Source: Rahnella aquatilis CIP 78.65 = ATCC 33071
GTDB taxonomy: Bacteria > Pseudomonadota > Gammaproteobacteria > Enterobacterales > Enterobacteriaceae
Assembly (NCBI RefSeq): GCF_000241955.1
Contig: NC_016818.1
Span: forward strand, 4,650,001 to 4,714,000
DNA: 64,000 nucleotides
Direction: 5' to 3'
The translations under genes and the position numbers were made by a program. This document shows, piece by piece, positions 54,434 through 64,000 of the stretch; position 1 is the stretch's first letter, and each line of letters starts with the position of its first letter. A model generated the notes under the pieces. It searched no databases. It saw nothing but the letters and a program-made list of their open reading frames with translations, and was not told the origin of the DNA.

Positions 54434-55585
54434 GTGAAGATGAAATTACCTCCTTTTATTGAGCTCTACCGGGCGTTAATAGCAACCCCTTCCATCAGCG
54501 CAACAGACGCTGCACTGGACCAGAGCAATGAGACGTTAATCAATTTACTGGCAGGCTGGTTCGGTGATTTAGGCTTCAACGTCGAAGTGCAACCCGTGCC
54601 GGGCACACGTCATAAATTCAATATGTTAGCCAGTTCTGGTGAAGGTGCTGGCGGTTTACTGCTGGCAGGCCATACGGATACCGTTCCGTTCGATGATGGC
54701 CGCTGGACACGCGATCCTTTCACCCTGACCGAGCATGAAAATAAGCTCTATGGTTTAGGGACTGCCGACATGAAAGGTTTCTTCGCCTTTATCCTCGATT
54801 CACTGCGTGATGTCGATCTGACCAAACTGACTAAACCACTGTATATTTTGGCGACCGCTGATGAAGAAACCACCATGGCCGGTGCCAGCTATTTCTCCAA
54901 AAACGCAAAAATTCGTCCTGACTGCGCGATCATCGGCGAACCTACTTCGCTCAAACCGGTTCGTGCACATAAGGGCCATCTGTCGAATGCTATTCGCATC
55001 ACCGGTCAGTCCGGCCATTCCAGTGATCCGTCTCGCGGCGTGAACGCTATTGAACTGATGCACGAGTCGATTACCCATTTAATGACGCTGCGCAATACGC
55101 TGAAAAGCCGCTACAACCACAGTGGTTTCGTGATCCCGTACCCGACCATGAACTTTGGTTACATCAACGGCGGCGACGCGCCAAACCGTATTTGTGCGTG
55201 CTGTGAAATGCATATGGATATCCGCCCGCTGCCGGGTCTGACGCTGACTGACATTGACGGTCTGCTGAATGAAGCGCTGGCCCCGGTCAGTGAACGCTGG
55301 CCGGGACGTATTGTGATTGAAGAGCTGCATCCGCCGATCCCGGGTTATGAATGTCCGCCGGATCATCCGCTGGTGCAGGTGGTCGAGAAACTGCTGGGCG
55401 TGGAAACGGAAATCGTTAACTACTGCACCGAAGCGCCGTTTATTCAGGAGCTGTGTCCGACGCTGGTTCTCGGACCGGGCTCTATCGATCAGGCGCATCA
55501 GCCAGATGAATATATTGATACTGCGTTCATTAAACCGACTCGTGAGCTGATTTCTCAGGTCGTTCATCATTTCTGTTATCACTGA
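54434..55585 (+). CDS. argE: N-acetylornithine deacetylase
   Basis: Zinc metallohydrolase (M20 family) that releases ornithine. The protein is 383 residues as in E. coli. Starts with GTG ([11 protein letters not shown]), aligned with E. coli and preceded by AAAGG; an ATG lies two codons later. Metal motifs: [21 protein letters not shown] and EETTMAG. Divergent from argC. Confidence 0.97.
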   Translation: MKMKLPPFIELYRALIATPSISATDAALDQSNETLINLLAGWFGDLGFNVEVQPVPGTRHKFNMLASSGEGAGGLLLAGHTDTVPFDDGRWTRDPFTLTEHENKLYGLGTADMKGFFAFILDSLRDVDLTKLTKPLYILATADEETTMAGASYFSKNAKIRPDCAIIGEPTSLKPVRAHKGHLSNAIRITGQSGHSSDPSRGVNAIELMHESITHLMTLRNTLKSRYNHSGFVIPYPTMNFGYINGGDAPNRICACCEMHMDIRPLPGLTLTDIDGLLNEALAPVSERWPGRIVIEELHPPIPGYECPPDHPLVQVVEKLLGVETEIVNYCTEAPFIQELCPTLVLGPGSIDQAHQPDEYIDTAFIKPTRELISQVVHHFCYH

Positions 55586-55891
55586 TACTGAATGAGGGAG
55601 TGATGAAGAAACAATCAGGGCGCTCACGGGCGCCCTTTGGTACTGTACAACTTTGCTATTGTACAAAAACAGGATTAGCCAAACTGATATCGTCGCGGTT
55701 GTAATTAAATTTCAGCGACATGGCCAAAAAGACCATTTTTCACGTGAGTGATCCGGGGTTTTTAGGTTAAAACAGGTGCTGCATTTAAAAAGTATGGCCA
55801 GGTTGGCAGGGTGAACGGGGCAAGAATGCCTGACGGGTGAAAGTTATTTACAGAATATAAAAATTAAACGAGAGAACGGGTCAGAGGTAAT
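55586..55891. other. argE-ppc intergenic region
   Basis: 306 nt. Begins with a GC hairpin AGGGCGC / GCGCCCT (55617-55636, only three T after it: weak terminator), then a perfect inverted repeat TGTACAA-8 nt-TTGTACA (55644-55665), a possible regulator site. The remainder up to the ppc start has no structure I can name; ppc has AGAGGT before its ATG. Confidence 0.5.
55603..55704 (+). CDS. possible 33-residue small protein after argE
   Basis: ATG with GAGG 5 nt upstream, 18 nt after the argE stop. Product begins MKKQSGRSRAPFGTVQL and contains CYC; 7 basic and no acidic residues. Not recognised. The hairpin and TGTACAA repeat of this region lie within it, so it could equally be noncoding structure that happens to be open. 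Confidence 0.3.
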   Translation: MKKQSGRSRAPFGTVQLCYCTKTGLAKLISSRL

Positions 55892-58537
55892 ATGAACGAA
55901 CAATATTCCGCAATGCGAAGTAATGTCAGTACCTTAGGTAAATTGCTGGGCGACACGATCAAAGATACGTTGGGAGAGCATATCCTGGATCGTGTTGAGA
56001 AAATCCGTAAGCTGTCGAAATCCTCCCGTGCCGGAAACGACGCGGATCGGCAGGAGTTGCTGTCAACATTGCAAAATCTCTCAAATGATGAGCTGTTGCC
56101 TGTTGCCCGTGCTTTTAGTCAGTTTCTGAATTTAGCCAACGTGGCTGAACAATATCACAGCATTTCGCCACACGGCGAAGCGGCCAGTAATCCTGAAGCG
56201 CTGGCGCAATTGTTCGATCGACTGAAATCCAAAAATCTCTCAGAACAACAGTTACGCGATGCCGTTGACCAGCTTTCTATTGAACTGGTGCTGACTGCAC
56301 ACCCGACAGAAATCGCCCGCCGCACACTGATCCACAAACTGGTCGAAGTGAATAACTGCCTCAAGCAGCTCGACCATAACGATCTGGCCGATTACGAACG
56401 TAAACAAATCATGCGTCGTCTGCGTCAGTTGATCGCACAGTCATGGCATACCGATGAAATCCGTAAGAACCGCCCTTCGCCGGTGGATGAAGCTAAATGG
56501 GGCTTTGCGGTGGTCGAAAACAGCCTGTGGGAAGGCGTGCCTGCGTTCCTGCGTGAACTGAACGAACAACTGGAAACCTCACTGGATTACAAAATGCCAG
56601 TGGAAGCCGTGCCGGTTCGTTTCACTTCCTGGATGGGTGGCGACCGCGACGGTAACCCGAACGTGACCGCCGATATCACCCGCCACGTACTGTTGCTGAG
56701 CCGCTGGAAAGCGACTGACCTGTTCCTGCGCGATATCGCGGTGCTGGTGTCAGAACTGTCGATGACTGAATGTACCCCGGAACTGCGTGAGCTGGCGGGC
56801 GGTGCGGACATCATCGAACCTTACCGTGAAATCATGAAACAGCTGCGTTCACAGCTGACCAATACCCAGGTGTATCTGGAAGCCCGTCTGAAAGGCGAAC
56901 GCGTTGCGCGTCCTCACGATTTGCTGGTGAAAAATGACCAGCTGTGGGCACCGCTTTACGCCTGTTACCAGTCATTGCAGGCCTGCAACATGGGCATTAT
57001 CGCCAACGGTCAGTTGCTGGATACCCTGCGCCGCGTGCGTTGCTTCGGCGTGCCGCTGGTGCGTATCGATGTGCGTCAGGAAAGCACCCGCCACACCGAT
57101 GCTATTGCCGAAATCACCCGCTATCTGGGGCTGGGTGATTACGAAAGCTGGTCAGAATCCGACAAACAGGCTTTCCTGATCCGCGAACTCAATTCAAAAC
57201 GTCCGCTGGTGCCACGCCACTGGGAACCGAGCGCCGACACCAAAGAAGTGCTCGATACCTGTCAGGTGATCGCCGAAGCACCGGAAGGCTCGATTGCGGC
57301 GTATGTTATTTCGATGGCGCGCACGCCGTCTGATGTGCTGGCCGTACACCTGCTGCTCAAAGAAGCCGGTTGTCCGTTCCCGATGCCGGTCGCGCCGCTG
57401 TTCGAAACCCTCGACGACCTGAACAATGCTGACGATGTGATGAAGCAATTGCTGAGCATCGACTGGTATCGCGGTTTCATTCAGGGCAAACAGATGGTGA
57501 TGATTGGCTATTCCGACTCCGCAAAAGACGCGGGCGTGATGGCGGCATCCTGGGCGCAATATCGCGCGCAAGATGCCCTGATCAAAACCTGCGAGAAAGC
57601 CGGGATTGCCCTCACACTGTTCCACGGACGCGGCGGTTCTATCGGCCGTGGCGGCGCACCGGCGCAAGCTGCGTTGCTGTCTCAGCCTCCGGGCAGCCTG
57701 AAAGGCGGCCTGCGCGTTACCGAACAGGGCGAGATGATCCGCTTCAAATTCGGTTTGCCGGAGGTCACCATCAGCAGCCTGGCGCTGTACACCTCTGCGA
57801 TTCTGGAAGCCAACCTGTTACCACCGCCTGAGCCGAAACAAGCCTGGGTGGATATCATGGAACAGCTGTCTGACGTGTCCTGCAAAATGTACCGGGGTTA
57901 TATCCGCGAGAATAAAGACTTCGTGCCTTATTTCCGCGCCGCAACACCGGAACAGGAACTGGCGAAACTGCCTCTGGGTTCACGCCCGGCGAAACGTAAA
58001 GCCAGCGGCGGCGTTGAAAGCCTGCGAGCTATTCCGTGGATTTTCGCCTGGACGCAAAACCGTCTGATGCTGCCAGCCTGGCTGGGTGCCGGTGCCGGTT
58101 TGCAGGCTGTGGTCGATGGCGGGAAACGTGACGAGCTGGAAACCATGTGTCGCGACTGGCCGTTCTTCTCCACCCGAATCGGCATGCTGGAAATGGTGTT
58201 TGCGAAAGCGGACCTGTGGCTGGCGGAATACTACGATCATCGTCTGGTAGAGAAAGAGCTGTGGCCGCTCGGTCAGCAGTTGCGCGATCAGCTGGCAAGC
58301 GACATCAAAGTGATTCTGGCGATTTCTAACGACGATCACCTGATGGAAGATTTGCCATGGATTGCGGAATCTATCGCCCTGCGTAACGTCTACACTGACC
58401 CGCTGAATGTATTGCAGGCTGAACTGCTGCACCGTTCCCGCGAGCTGGAAAAAGACGGCAAGCAGGATGCTAACGTCGAACAGGCGTTGATGGTAACGAT
58501 TGCTGGCGTGGCAGCAGGTATGCGTAATACCGGCTAG
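55892..58537 (+). CDS. ppc: phosphoenolpyruvate carboxylase
   Basis: Anaplerotic carboxylation of PEP to oxaloacetate. The protein is 881 residues (E. coli 883). Catalytic motifs [13 protein letters not shown] (His137), [31 protein letters not shown], and the C-terminus AAGMRNTG which closes the active site. Allosteric in E. coli (acetyl-CoA, aspartate). Convergent with metF. Confidence 0.98.
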   Translation: MNEQYSAMRSNVSTLGKLLGDTIKDTLGEHILDRVEKIRKLSKSSRAGNDADRQELLSTLQNLSNDELLPVARAFSQFLNLANVAEQYHSISPHGEAASNPEALAQLFDRLKSKNLSEQQLRDAVDQLSIELVLTAHPTEIARRTLIHKLVEVNNCLKQLDHNDLADYERKQIMRRLRQLIAQSWHTDEIRKNRPSPVDEAKWGFAVVENSLWEGVPAFLRELNEQLETSLDYKMPVEAVPVRFTSWMGGDRDGNPNVTADITRHVLLLSRWKATDLFLRDIAVLVSELSMTECTPELRELAGGADIIEPYREIMKQLRSQLTNTQVYLEARLKGERVARPHDLLVKNDQLWAPLYACYQSLQACNMGIIANGQLLDTLRRVRCFGVPLVRIDVRQESTRHTDAIAEITRYLGLGDYESWSESDKQAFLIRELNSKRPLVPRHWEPSADTKEVLDTCQVIAEAPEGSIAAYVISMARTPSDVLAVHLLLKEAGCPFPMPVAPLFETLDDLNNADDVMKQLLSIDWYRGFIQGKQMVMIGYSDSAKDAGVMAASWAQYRAQDALIKTCEKAGIALTLFHGRGGSIGRGGAPAQAALLSQPPGSLKGGLRVTEQGEMIRFKFGLPEVTISSLALYTSAILEANLLPPPEPKQAWVDIMEQLSDVSCKMYRGYIRENKDFVPYFRAATPEQELAKLPLGSRPAKRKASGGVESLRAIPWIFAWTQNRLMLPAWLGAGAGLQAVVDGGKRDELETMCRDWPFFSTRIGMLEMVFAKADLWLAEYYDHRLVEKELWPLGQQLRDQLASDIKVILAISNDDHLMEDLPWIAESIALRNVYTDPLNVLQAELLHRSRELEKDGKQDANVEQALMVTIAGVAAGMRNTG

Positions 58538-58559
58538 TTTTCGCTGACATCAGCCAAAG

Positions 58560-58587
58560 AAAAACCCGCGAATTCGCGGGTTTTTTG
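58560..58587. terminator. bidirectional terminator between ppc and metF
   Basis: Fully palindromic AACCCGCGAATTCGCGGGTT core with A/T runs on both sides (TTTTTT rightward; TTTTTC leftward). Serves both convergent genes. Confidence 0.9.
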
Positions 58588-58609
58588 TATTCAGTGTCGG
58601 GCAAAAAGA

Positions 58610-59656
<1,047 letters not shown>

Positions 59657-59704
59657 TCACGCAAACTGAAAGAATTTCACGTTGGGGACATTTTGCTGTG
59701 GGAA

Positions 59705-59775
59705 TTAAGCTCCTCCCCCTGCGAAGGGGGAGGCTGGGAGGGGGTTTAGCAGACCACTCCGCCCCCCATTCCCAT
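59705..59775. repeat. GC-rich REP-like palindromic repeat
   Basis: CCTCCCCC-TGCGAA-GGGGGAGG perfect 8-bp stem (59712-59733), followed by CTGGGAGGGGG. This pattern (CTCCCCCTGCGAAGGGGGAG then GGGAGGGGG) is a recurring intergenic repeat of enterobacteria. It lies just after metL. No T run, so not a simple terminator. Confidence 0.65.
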
Positions 59776-59796
59776 GAGAAGGACAGGAGCAGGGAA

Positions 59797-62232
59797 TTAC
59801 AGAAGTTGAGTCAGACGGTTAAGGTCAGACTGTAGCGCACCTGCGGTCACGTCACGCCCTGCTCCCGGCCCGCGGATCACCAGCGGGTTATCGCGATACC
59901 AGCGGCTTTCGATAGCGAATACGTTATCGCAAGGCAACAACGCCGCCAGAGGGTGGTCGTCACGCACGGCTTCAACACCCACGCGGGCTTTGCCATTCGC
60001 ATCGAAGCGCGCCACGTAGCGAAGCACCAGACCCATTTCGCGGGCGGCTTCCAGACGTTGCAGCATTTGCTGATTCAGCGCCTCACCGTCTTCAAAGAAC
60101 TGATCGACAGATCCGGTCGCGCAGCTCTCCGGTACCAGCGATTCCACGCGGACCTGCGTCGGTTCGATGTCATAACCGGCTTCACGCGCCAGGATCACCA
60201 GCTTGCGCATGACGTCCTGACCGGATAAATCATCGCGCGGATCCGGCTCAGTCAGCCCCTGCTGCCAGGCTAAATCCACCAGCTCGGTGAACGGCAGCGT
60301 GCCGTCAAATTGCAGGAACAGCCACGACAACGTGCCGGAGAAAATCCCGCTGATGGCCAGAATGCTGTCACCGCTTTCGCGTAAATCACGCACCGTATGG
60401 TTGACCGGCAAACCGGCGCCCACCGTGGCGTTATACAACCAGTGGCTGCCAGTTTTGGAAAATGCGTCGCGGATCTGACGGTATTTGTTCGTATCCGATG
60501 CGCCAGCCTGTTTGTTGGCGCTGATGACATGAAAACCGTAGCTGGCAAAATCCAGATACTGATCCGCCAGTTCGGCGCTGGCGGTGACATCCAGAACCAC
60601 TAAATCGTCATAAGGGTGCGCGCGCATCCACAGAAACAGCGATTCTTCATCGTGCGCCTGCGATTCATCATCAAAGAAGGCCAGAGCACGGCTGGCGTCC
60701 AGTCCTTCGTAATTGAGCAAACTGCGTTTGCTGTCAACCACACCCGCCAGCACAAACTCAAAACCGCTGCGGGCAGAAATATTTTTTTGTTCACGGGCGA
60801 ACAGTTCCAGCCAGCGTGAACCGATATTGCCTTTACCAAACAGCATCAGACCGATTTGCTTTTCAGCGCGGAACAGCGTTTTGTGCAGTCCCTGGATCAG
60901 ATGCGCGGTCGGGCCGACACGCAGCACCGCCACCAGACTGATGCCGTCTTCGGCCTGCCAGATAAACTCCACCGGCTGATCTTTCATTTCCTGATAGAAA
61001 CGGTGACTGTGCAGCGGATTCTTGCACACGCCCGCACCGACCAGGGCTACCAGCGCCAGCCCTTCACGCAGCGTCAGACGCGCCGGAAGTGCCGCCTCTT
61101 CGAGAACCTGCAACGCACTGCCCGCCACCTCGGAGGTGTAGCACAGTTGCAGTAAATTACGATCAGGATGAATGCCGGTACACAGCGGCTTGATCTGCGC
61201 ACGTTTGAGCAGCAGCTCGACATCTTTTTGCGCCAGACCAAAATCGTGGCCGGAAGGGATGACCATTTCGATCAGACAAATATCATCGTGACTGGTGACA
61301 ATTTTCGCGCCCGTACCGGACGCCAGCACACGTTCAATACGCGTTGAGCCCTGCTCCGGCTGGTAACTGCAACGCAGCTGTAAATCGATATCGCTGCCGG
61401 AAACCGGCTGAAGGGTGCGGGTGTGCAGAACCGGTGCGGCCAGACGCGCCAGCTCGCTGGCCTCATCGAGACGCAGCAACGGCAGCAAACAGGCATCTTT
61501 CACTTTGCGCGGATCGGCGCTGTAGACACCGGCCACGTCACTCCAGATGGTCACACGGCTGGCATTCGCCAGTGCGCCAATCTGGGTGGCGGAATAGTCA
61601 CTGCCGTTACGGCCAAGCAGCACGGTTTCACCCGCATCGCTGCGGGCGATAAAGCCGGTCACCACCAGATATTGCTGCGGATGCTGCGCGAGAAGTTGTT
61701 GCAGCAGCGGATACGAACGGCCCTCATCAACCTGAGGTTGCGCAGCGCGTTCGGCACGCAGGAATTCACGGGCATCCAACCAGGCGGCCGGTAATTCCAG
61801 CTTGCACAGCACCGCAGACATCAGGCGTGCAGACCAGACTTCGCCATGCCCGACCACTTCGGCATAAATGGCATCGGTCACTTTGCCGTCAAGCAAAACT
61901 GCCAGACGCTCGAGATCATGAATAAAAGAAGCAATAAGCGGTTCGGCCATTTCCGGCGGCAACAGGCCGGTTATCAAATCACTCTGATAACGGCGCAAAG
62001 CCTGCTGAACCTGATGCGCCGAAATTCTGTCTGTCTGGCTGAGCTTCAGCCAGCTGATCAGCTGGTTGGTTGTACTGCCTGCCGCCGACACCACCATCAT
62101 GTCACCCGGCTTCGCATACTCGGCCATAATGCCGGCGACGCGCAGATAACATTTCACGTCGGCCAGACTGCTACCACCAAATTTGTGCAACTGCCGGCTT
62201 CCCGCCGGCGCTGCAACCGCTATTGCATTCAT
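59797..62232 (-). CDS. metL: bifunctional aspartokinase II / homoserine dehydrogenase II
   Basis: 811 residues (E. coli 810). N-terminal aspartokinase (LHKFGGSSLADVKCY), linker with degenerate ACT domains, then homoserine dehydrogenase from about residue 460 (LMLFGKGNIGSRWLELF; SANKQAGASD). The methionine-regulated isozyme. Begins 2 nt after metB, so translationally coupled. Confidence 0.97.
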   Translation of the reverse strand: MNAIAVAAPAGSRQLHKFGGSSLADVKCYLRVAGIMAEYAKPGDMMVVSAAGSTTNQLISWLKLSQTDRISAHQVQQALRRYQSDLITGLLPPEMAEPLIASFIHDLERLAVLLDGKVTDAIYAEVVGHGEVWSARLMSAVLCKLELPAAWLDAREFLRAERAAQPQVDEGRSYPLLQQLLAQHPQQYLVVTGFIARSDAGETVLLGRNGSDYSATQIGALANASRVTIWSDVAGVYSADPRKVKDACLLPLLRLDEASELARLAAPVLHTRTLQPVSGSDIDLQLRCSYQPEQGSTRIERVLASGTGAKIVTSHDDICLIEMVIPSGHDFGLAQKDVELLLKRAQIKPLCTGIHPDRNLLQLCYTSEVAGSALQVLEEAALPARLTLREGLALVALVGAGVCKNPLHSHRFYQEMKDQPVEFIWQAEDGISLVAVLRVGPTAHLIQGLHKTLFRAEKQIGLMLFGKGNIGSRWLELFAREQKNISARSGFEFVLAGVVDSKRSLLNYEGLDASRALAFFDDESQAHDEESLFLWMRAHPYDDLVVLDVTASAELADQYLDFASYGFHVISANKQAGASDTNKYRQIRDAFSKTGSHWLYNATVGAGLPVNHTVRDLRESGDSILAISGIFSGTLSWLFLQFDGTLPFTELVDLAWQQGLTEPDPRDDLSGQDVMRKLVILAREAGYDIEPTQVRVESLVPESCATGSVDQFFEDGEALNQQMLQRLEAAREMGLVLRYVARFDANGKARVGVEAVRDDHPLAALLPCDNVFAIESRWYRDNPLVIRGPGAGRDVTAGALQSDLNRLTQLL

Positions 62233-62234
62233 AC

Positions 62235-63395
62235 TTACCTCGTTGCCGCTGACTGGAATGCGTGTTCCAGATCAGCAATCAAATCTTCGCTGTCTTCAAG
62301 ACCTACAGAAATACGGAGCAAGCTGTCAGAAATCCCGGCGGCTTTGCGCGCTTCCGGCGCCATGCCAGCGTGCGTCATGGTCGCGGTATGAGAAATCAGG
62401 CTTTCGACGCCCCCCAGTGATTCTGCGAGGGTAAATAACTTCAATTCTTTCAGGAAATGGCGCAACTGAGCTTCATCTCCGTTAAATTCAAAACTGATCA
62501 TGGCACCGAAGCCACGTTGCTGACGGCGGGCAATTTCATGTCCCTGGTTTTCCGGCAGCGACGGATGATACAGCTTTTTGACCTGCGATTGTTTCTGTAA
62601 ATAAGCCACAATCGCCAGAGCATTTTCCTGTTGCTGTTTCACACGGACCGTTAATGTGCGTAAACCGCGCAATAACAGATAGCTGTCAAAGGCTGCAGCG
62701 GTCACGCCAATGTTGTTTGCCCACCATGCCAGCTCTGTCGCATGTTCTGCGGTCTTAGATATTACCGTACCGGCGACCACATCAGAATGCCCGTTCAGAT
62801 ATTTAGTACATGAATGGACAACTAAATCCGCACCAAGCTGCAACGGGTTCTGCAGCGCCGGGCTGAGGAAGGTGTTGTCCACCACGGTCAGGGCACCGGC
62901 GGCGCGGGACGCATCGCAAATCGCCTGTATATCCACCACACGCAGCAAAGGATTGCTCGGGGTTTCAATCAGCACCAGCTTCGGTTTCTCTTTCAGCGCA
63001 TCGGCCAGCGCCTGCGGATCACCCTGATCCACAAACAGCACTCGATACGCGCCACGCTTGCTCAGGCTGTCGAACAAACGGTAGCTGCCGCCGTAGCAGT
63101 CGTGCGGCGCAACCAGTAAATCGCCAGGTTTCAGAAAGACCGTACACACCAGATGAATGGCTGACATACCGCTGCTGGTCAGAACCGCACCGGCACCACC
63201 TTCCAGATCAGCCAGCGCACGCTGGACAACATCACGTGACGGATTGCCGCGACGTGAATAGTCATGGGCTCTTGGCTGGTTGAAATCTTCAAAGTTGTAG
63301 GTGCTGGAAAGGTAGATTGGCGGAACTACACAACCATATTGCTGATCATTGTTCAGGCCACTGCCCACGGCAATGGTGGCTTGCTTGTGCGTCAT
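62235..63395 (-). CDS. metB: cystathionine gamma-synthase
   Basis: PLP enzyme condensing O-succinylhomoserine with cysteine. The protein is 386 residues as in E. coli. PLP lysine Lys198 in HSCTKYLNGHSD; motifs YSRRGNPSRD and SSGMSAIHLV. First gene of metBL, divergent from metJ. Confidence 0.98.
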   Translation of the reverse strand: MTHKQATIAVGSGLNNDQQYGCVVPPIYLSSTYNFEDFNQPRAHDYSRRGNPSRDVVQRALADLEGGAGAVLTSSGMSAIHLVCTVFLKPGDLLVAPHDCYGGSYRLFDSLSKRGAYRVLFVDQGDPQALADALKEKPKLVLIETPSNPLLRVVDIQAICDASRAAGALTVVDNTFLSPALQNPLQLGADLVVHSCTKYLNGHSDVVAGTVISKTAEHATELAWWANNIGVTAAAFDSYLLLRGLRTLTVRVKQQQENALAIVAYLQKQSQVKKLYHPSLPENQGHEIARRQQRGFGAMISFEFNGDEAQLRHFLKELKLFTLAESLGGVESLISHTATMTHAGMAPEARKAAGISDSLLRISVGLEDSEDLIADLEHAFQSAATR

Positions 63396-63724
63396 AATCG
63401 TTTCTTCCTGACGAATTGCGAAGGATGAGGGTGTAAAGAGTAACGCCCGGAGTTATAGACGTCAATACATCTGGACATCTAAACTTCTTTGCGTATAGAT
63501 TGAGCAACAGCGCAATACCCGCTAAAATTATGGCGTTAATGAAGATGTCAGGCAGATCTGTCGCGCCGGGAGACTTAAGCGCAAGGTAACAAAATGAACA
63601 GTGCCGCAGGGAAAACGTGAGATAACCCTGTTAAATTCCGACATTTACTTAGTGAGAACAGTGAAAATCGGGCATAATCACGCGGTTTTCAGAATTTTAT
63701 TTTTTGATAAATTTAAGGTGTCCC
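63396..63724. promoter_or_regulatory. metB-metJ divergent region with met boxes
   Basis: 329 nt. Six gapless 8-mers at 63457-63504: AGACGTCA, ATACATCT, GGACATCT, AAACTTCT, TTGCGTAT, AGATTGAG; the central ones best match AGACGTCT. They lie about 60 nt upstream of metB. The remainder up to metJ includes an AAGG ribosome-binding site before metJ; no gene. Confidence 0.85.
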
Positions 63725-64000
63725 ATGGCTGAGTGGAACGGCGAATATGTCAGCCCTTACGCTGAACACGGTAAGAAAAGCGAACAAGTTAAGAAAATCA
63801 CGGTATCCATTCCGCTGAAAGTCCTCAAAATTCTCACCGATGAACGCACACGTCGCCAGGTAAACAACCTGCGTCACGCGACCAACAGTGAATTATTGTG
63901 TGAGGCTTTTCTGCACGCCTTCACCGGTCAGCCTTTGCCGAATGACGAAGACCTGCGTAAAGAACGCAGTGACGAAATACCGGAAGCGGCGAAGATCCTG
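63725..64000 (+). CDS. metJ: methionine regulon repressor MetJ, partial (3' end outside window)
   Basis: SAM-dependent ribbon-helix-helix repressor of the met regulon. 92 codons visible of about 105. The N-terminus [20 protein letters not shown] and the DNA-binding strand [20 protein letters not shown] match E. coli almost residue for residue, while the last visible residues (AAKIL) differ from E. coli (AAKEIM), so the tail is divergent or its frame should be checked. Confidence 0.95.
   Translation, partial: MAEWNGEYVSPYAEHGKKSEQVKKITVSIPLKVLKILTDERTRRQVNNLRHATNSELLCEAFLHAFTGQPLPNDEDLRKERSDEIPEAAKIL

Overview
The window is chromosomal core sequence of an enterobacterium. Nearly every gene has a close counterpart in Escherichia coli K-12 and sits in recognisable E. 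coli-like blocks. Protein divergence from E. coli, an ERIC element, an intact ilvG, a peroxiredoxin-glutaredoxin fusion beside oxyR and rhamnogalacturonide genes suggest a plant- or soil-associated member of the Yersiniaceae (Rahnella, Ewingella, Rouxiella or Serratia-like). The genus is inferred, not proven. I see no prophage, insertion sequence, CRISPR array or restriction/defence island.

Layout, left to right. 1-6353: enterobacterial common antigen (ECA) genes wecE (cut by the window edge), wecD, wecC, wecB, wzzE and wecA, all leftward; the rffG-rffH pair found between wecC and wecD in E. coli is missing here. 6641-13663: rho, trxA, rhlB, gppA, rep. 13840-23555: ppiC, an ERIC repeat, ilvC/ilvY (divergent), and the attenuated ilvL-ilvG-ilvM-ilvE-ilvD-ilvA operon for branched-chain amino acids. 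23617-32640: an accessory MFS transporter, yifB, maoP, hdfR and a four-gene ABC importer resembling the galactofuranose system ytfQ-ytfR-ytfT-yjfF. 33008-38973: a complete leftward rRNA operon (P1, P2, boxA, 16S, tRNA-Ile, tRNA-Ala, 23S, 5S, tRNA-Asp, tRNA-Trp, terminator). 39026-43309: murI, btuB with a cobalamin riboswitch, trmA. 43393-46358: an accessory pectin-fragment pair (GH105 hydrolase plus RhiT-like transporter) with a possible 39-residue ORF upstream. 46416-50870: yijD, fabR, sthA, oxyR and a peroxiredoxin 5-glutaredoxin hybrid. 50926-58537: argH, argB, argC, argE, ppc. 58610-64000: metF, metL, metB and metJ (cut by the window edge).

Regulation is unusually readable: the ilvL attenuator, an IlvY-type palindrome, a four-half-site OxyR operator, paired ARG boxes between argC and argE, two MetJ met-box arrays, the B12 riboswitch and rRNA promoters P1 and P2 are all visible. 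The rRNA operon joins flanks that belong to two different operons in E. coli (murI-btuB side of rrnB; aspT-trpT-hdfR side of rrnC), so gene order has been rearranged through rRNA operons relative to E. coli. I found no clearly new multi-gene system. The best leads are two short ORFs with ribosome-binding sites (46239-46358 and 55603-55704), the accessory insertions with their palindromes, the compacted ECA operon, and the hybrid rRNA neighbourhood.
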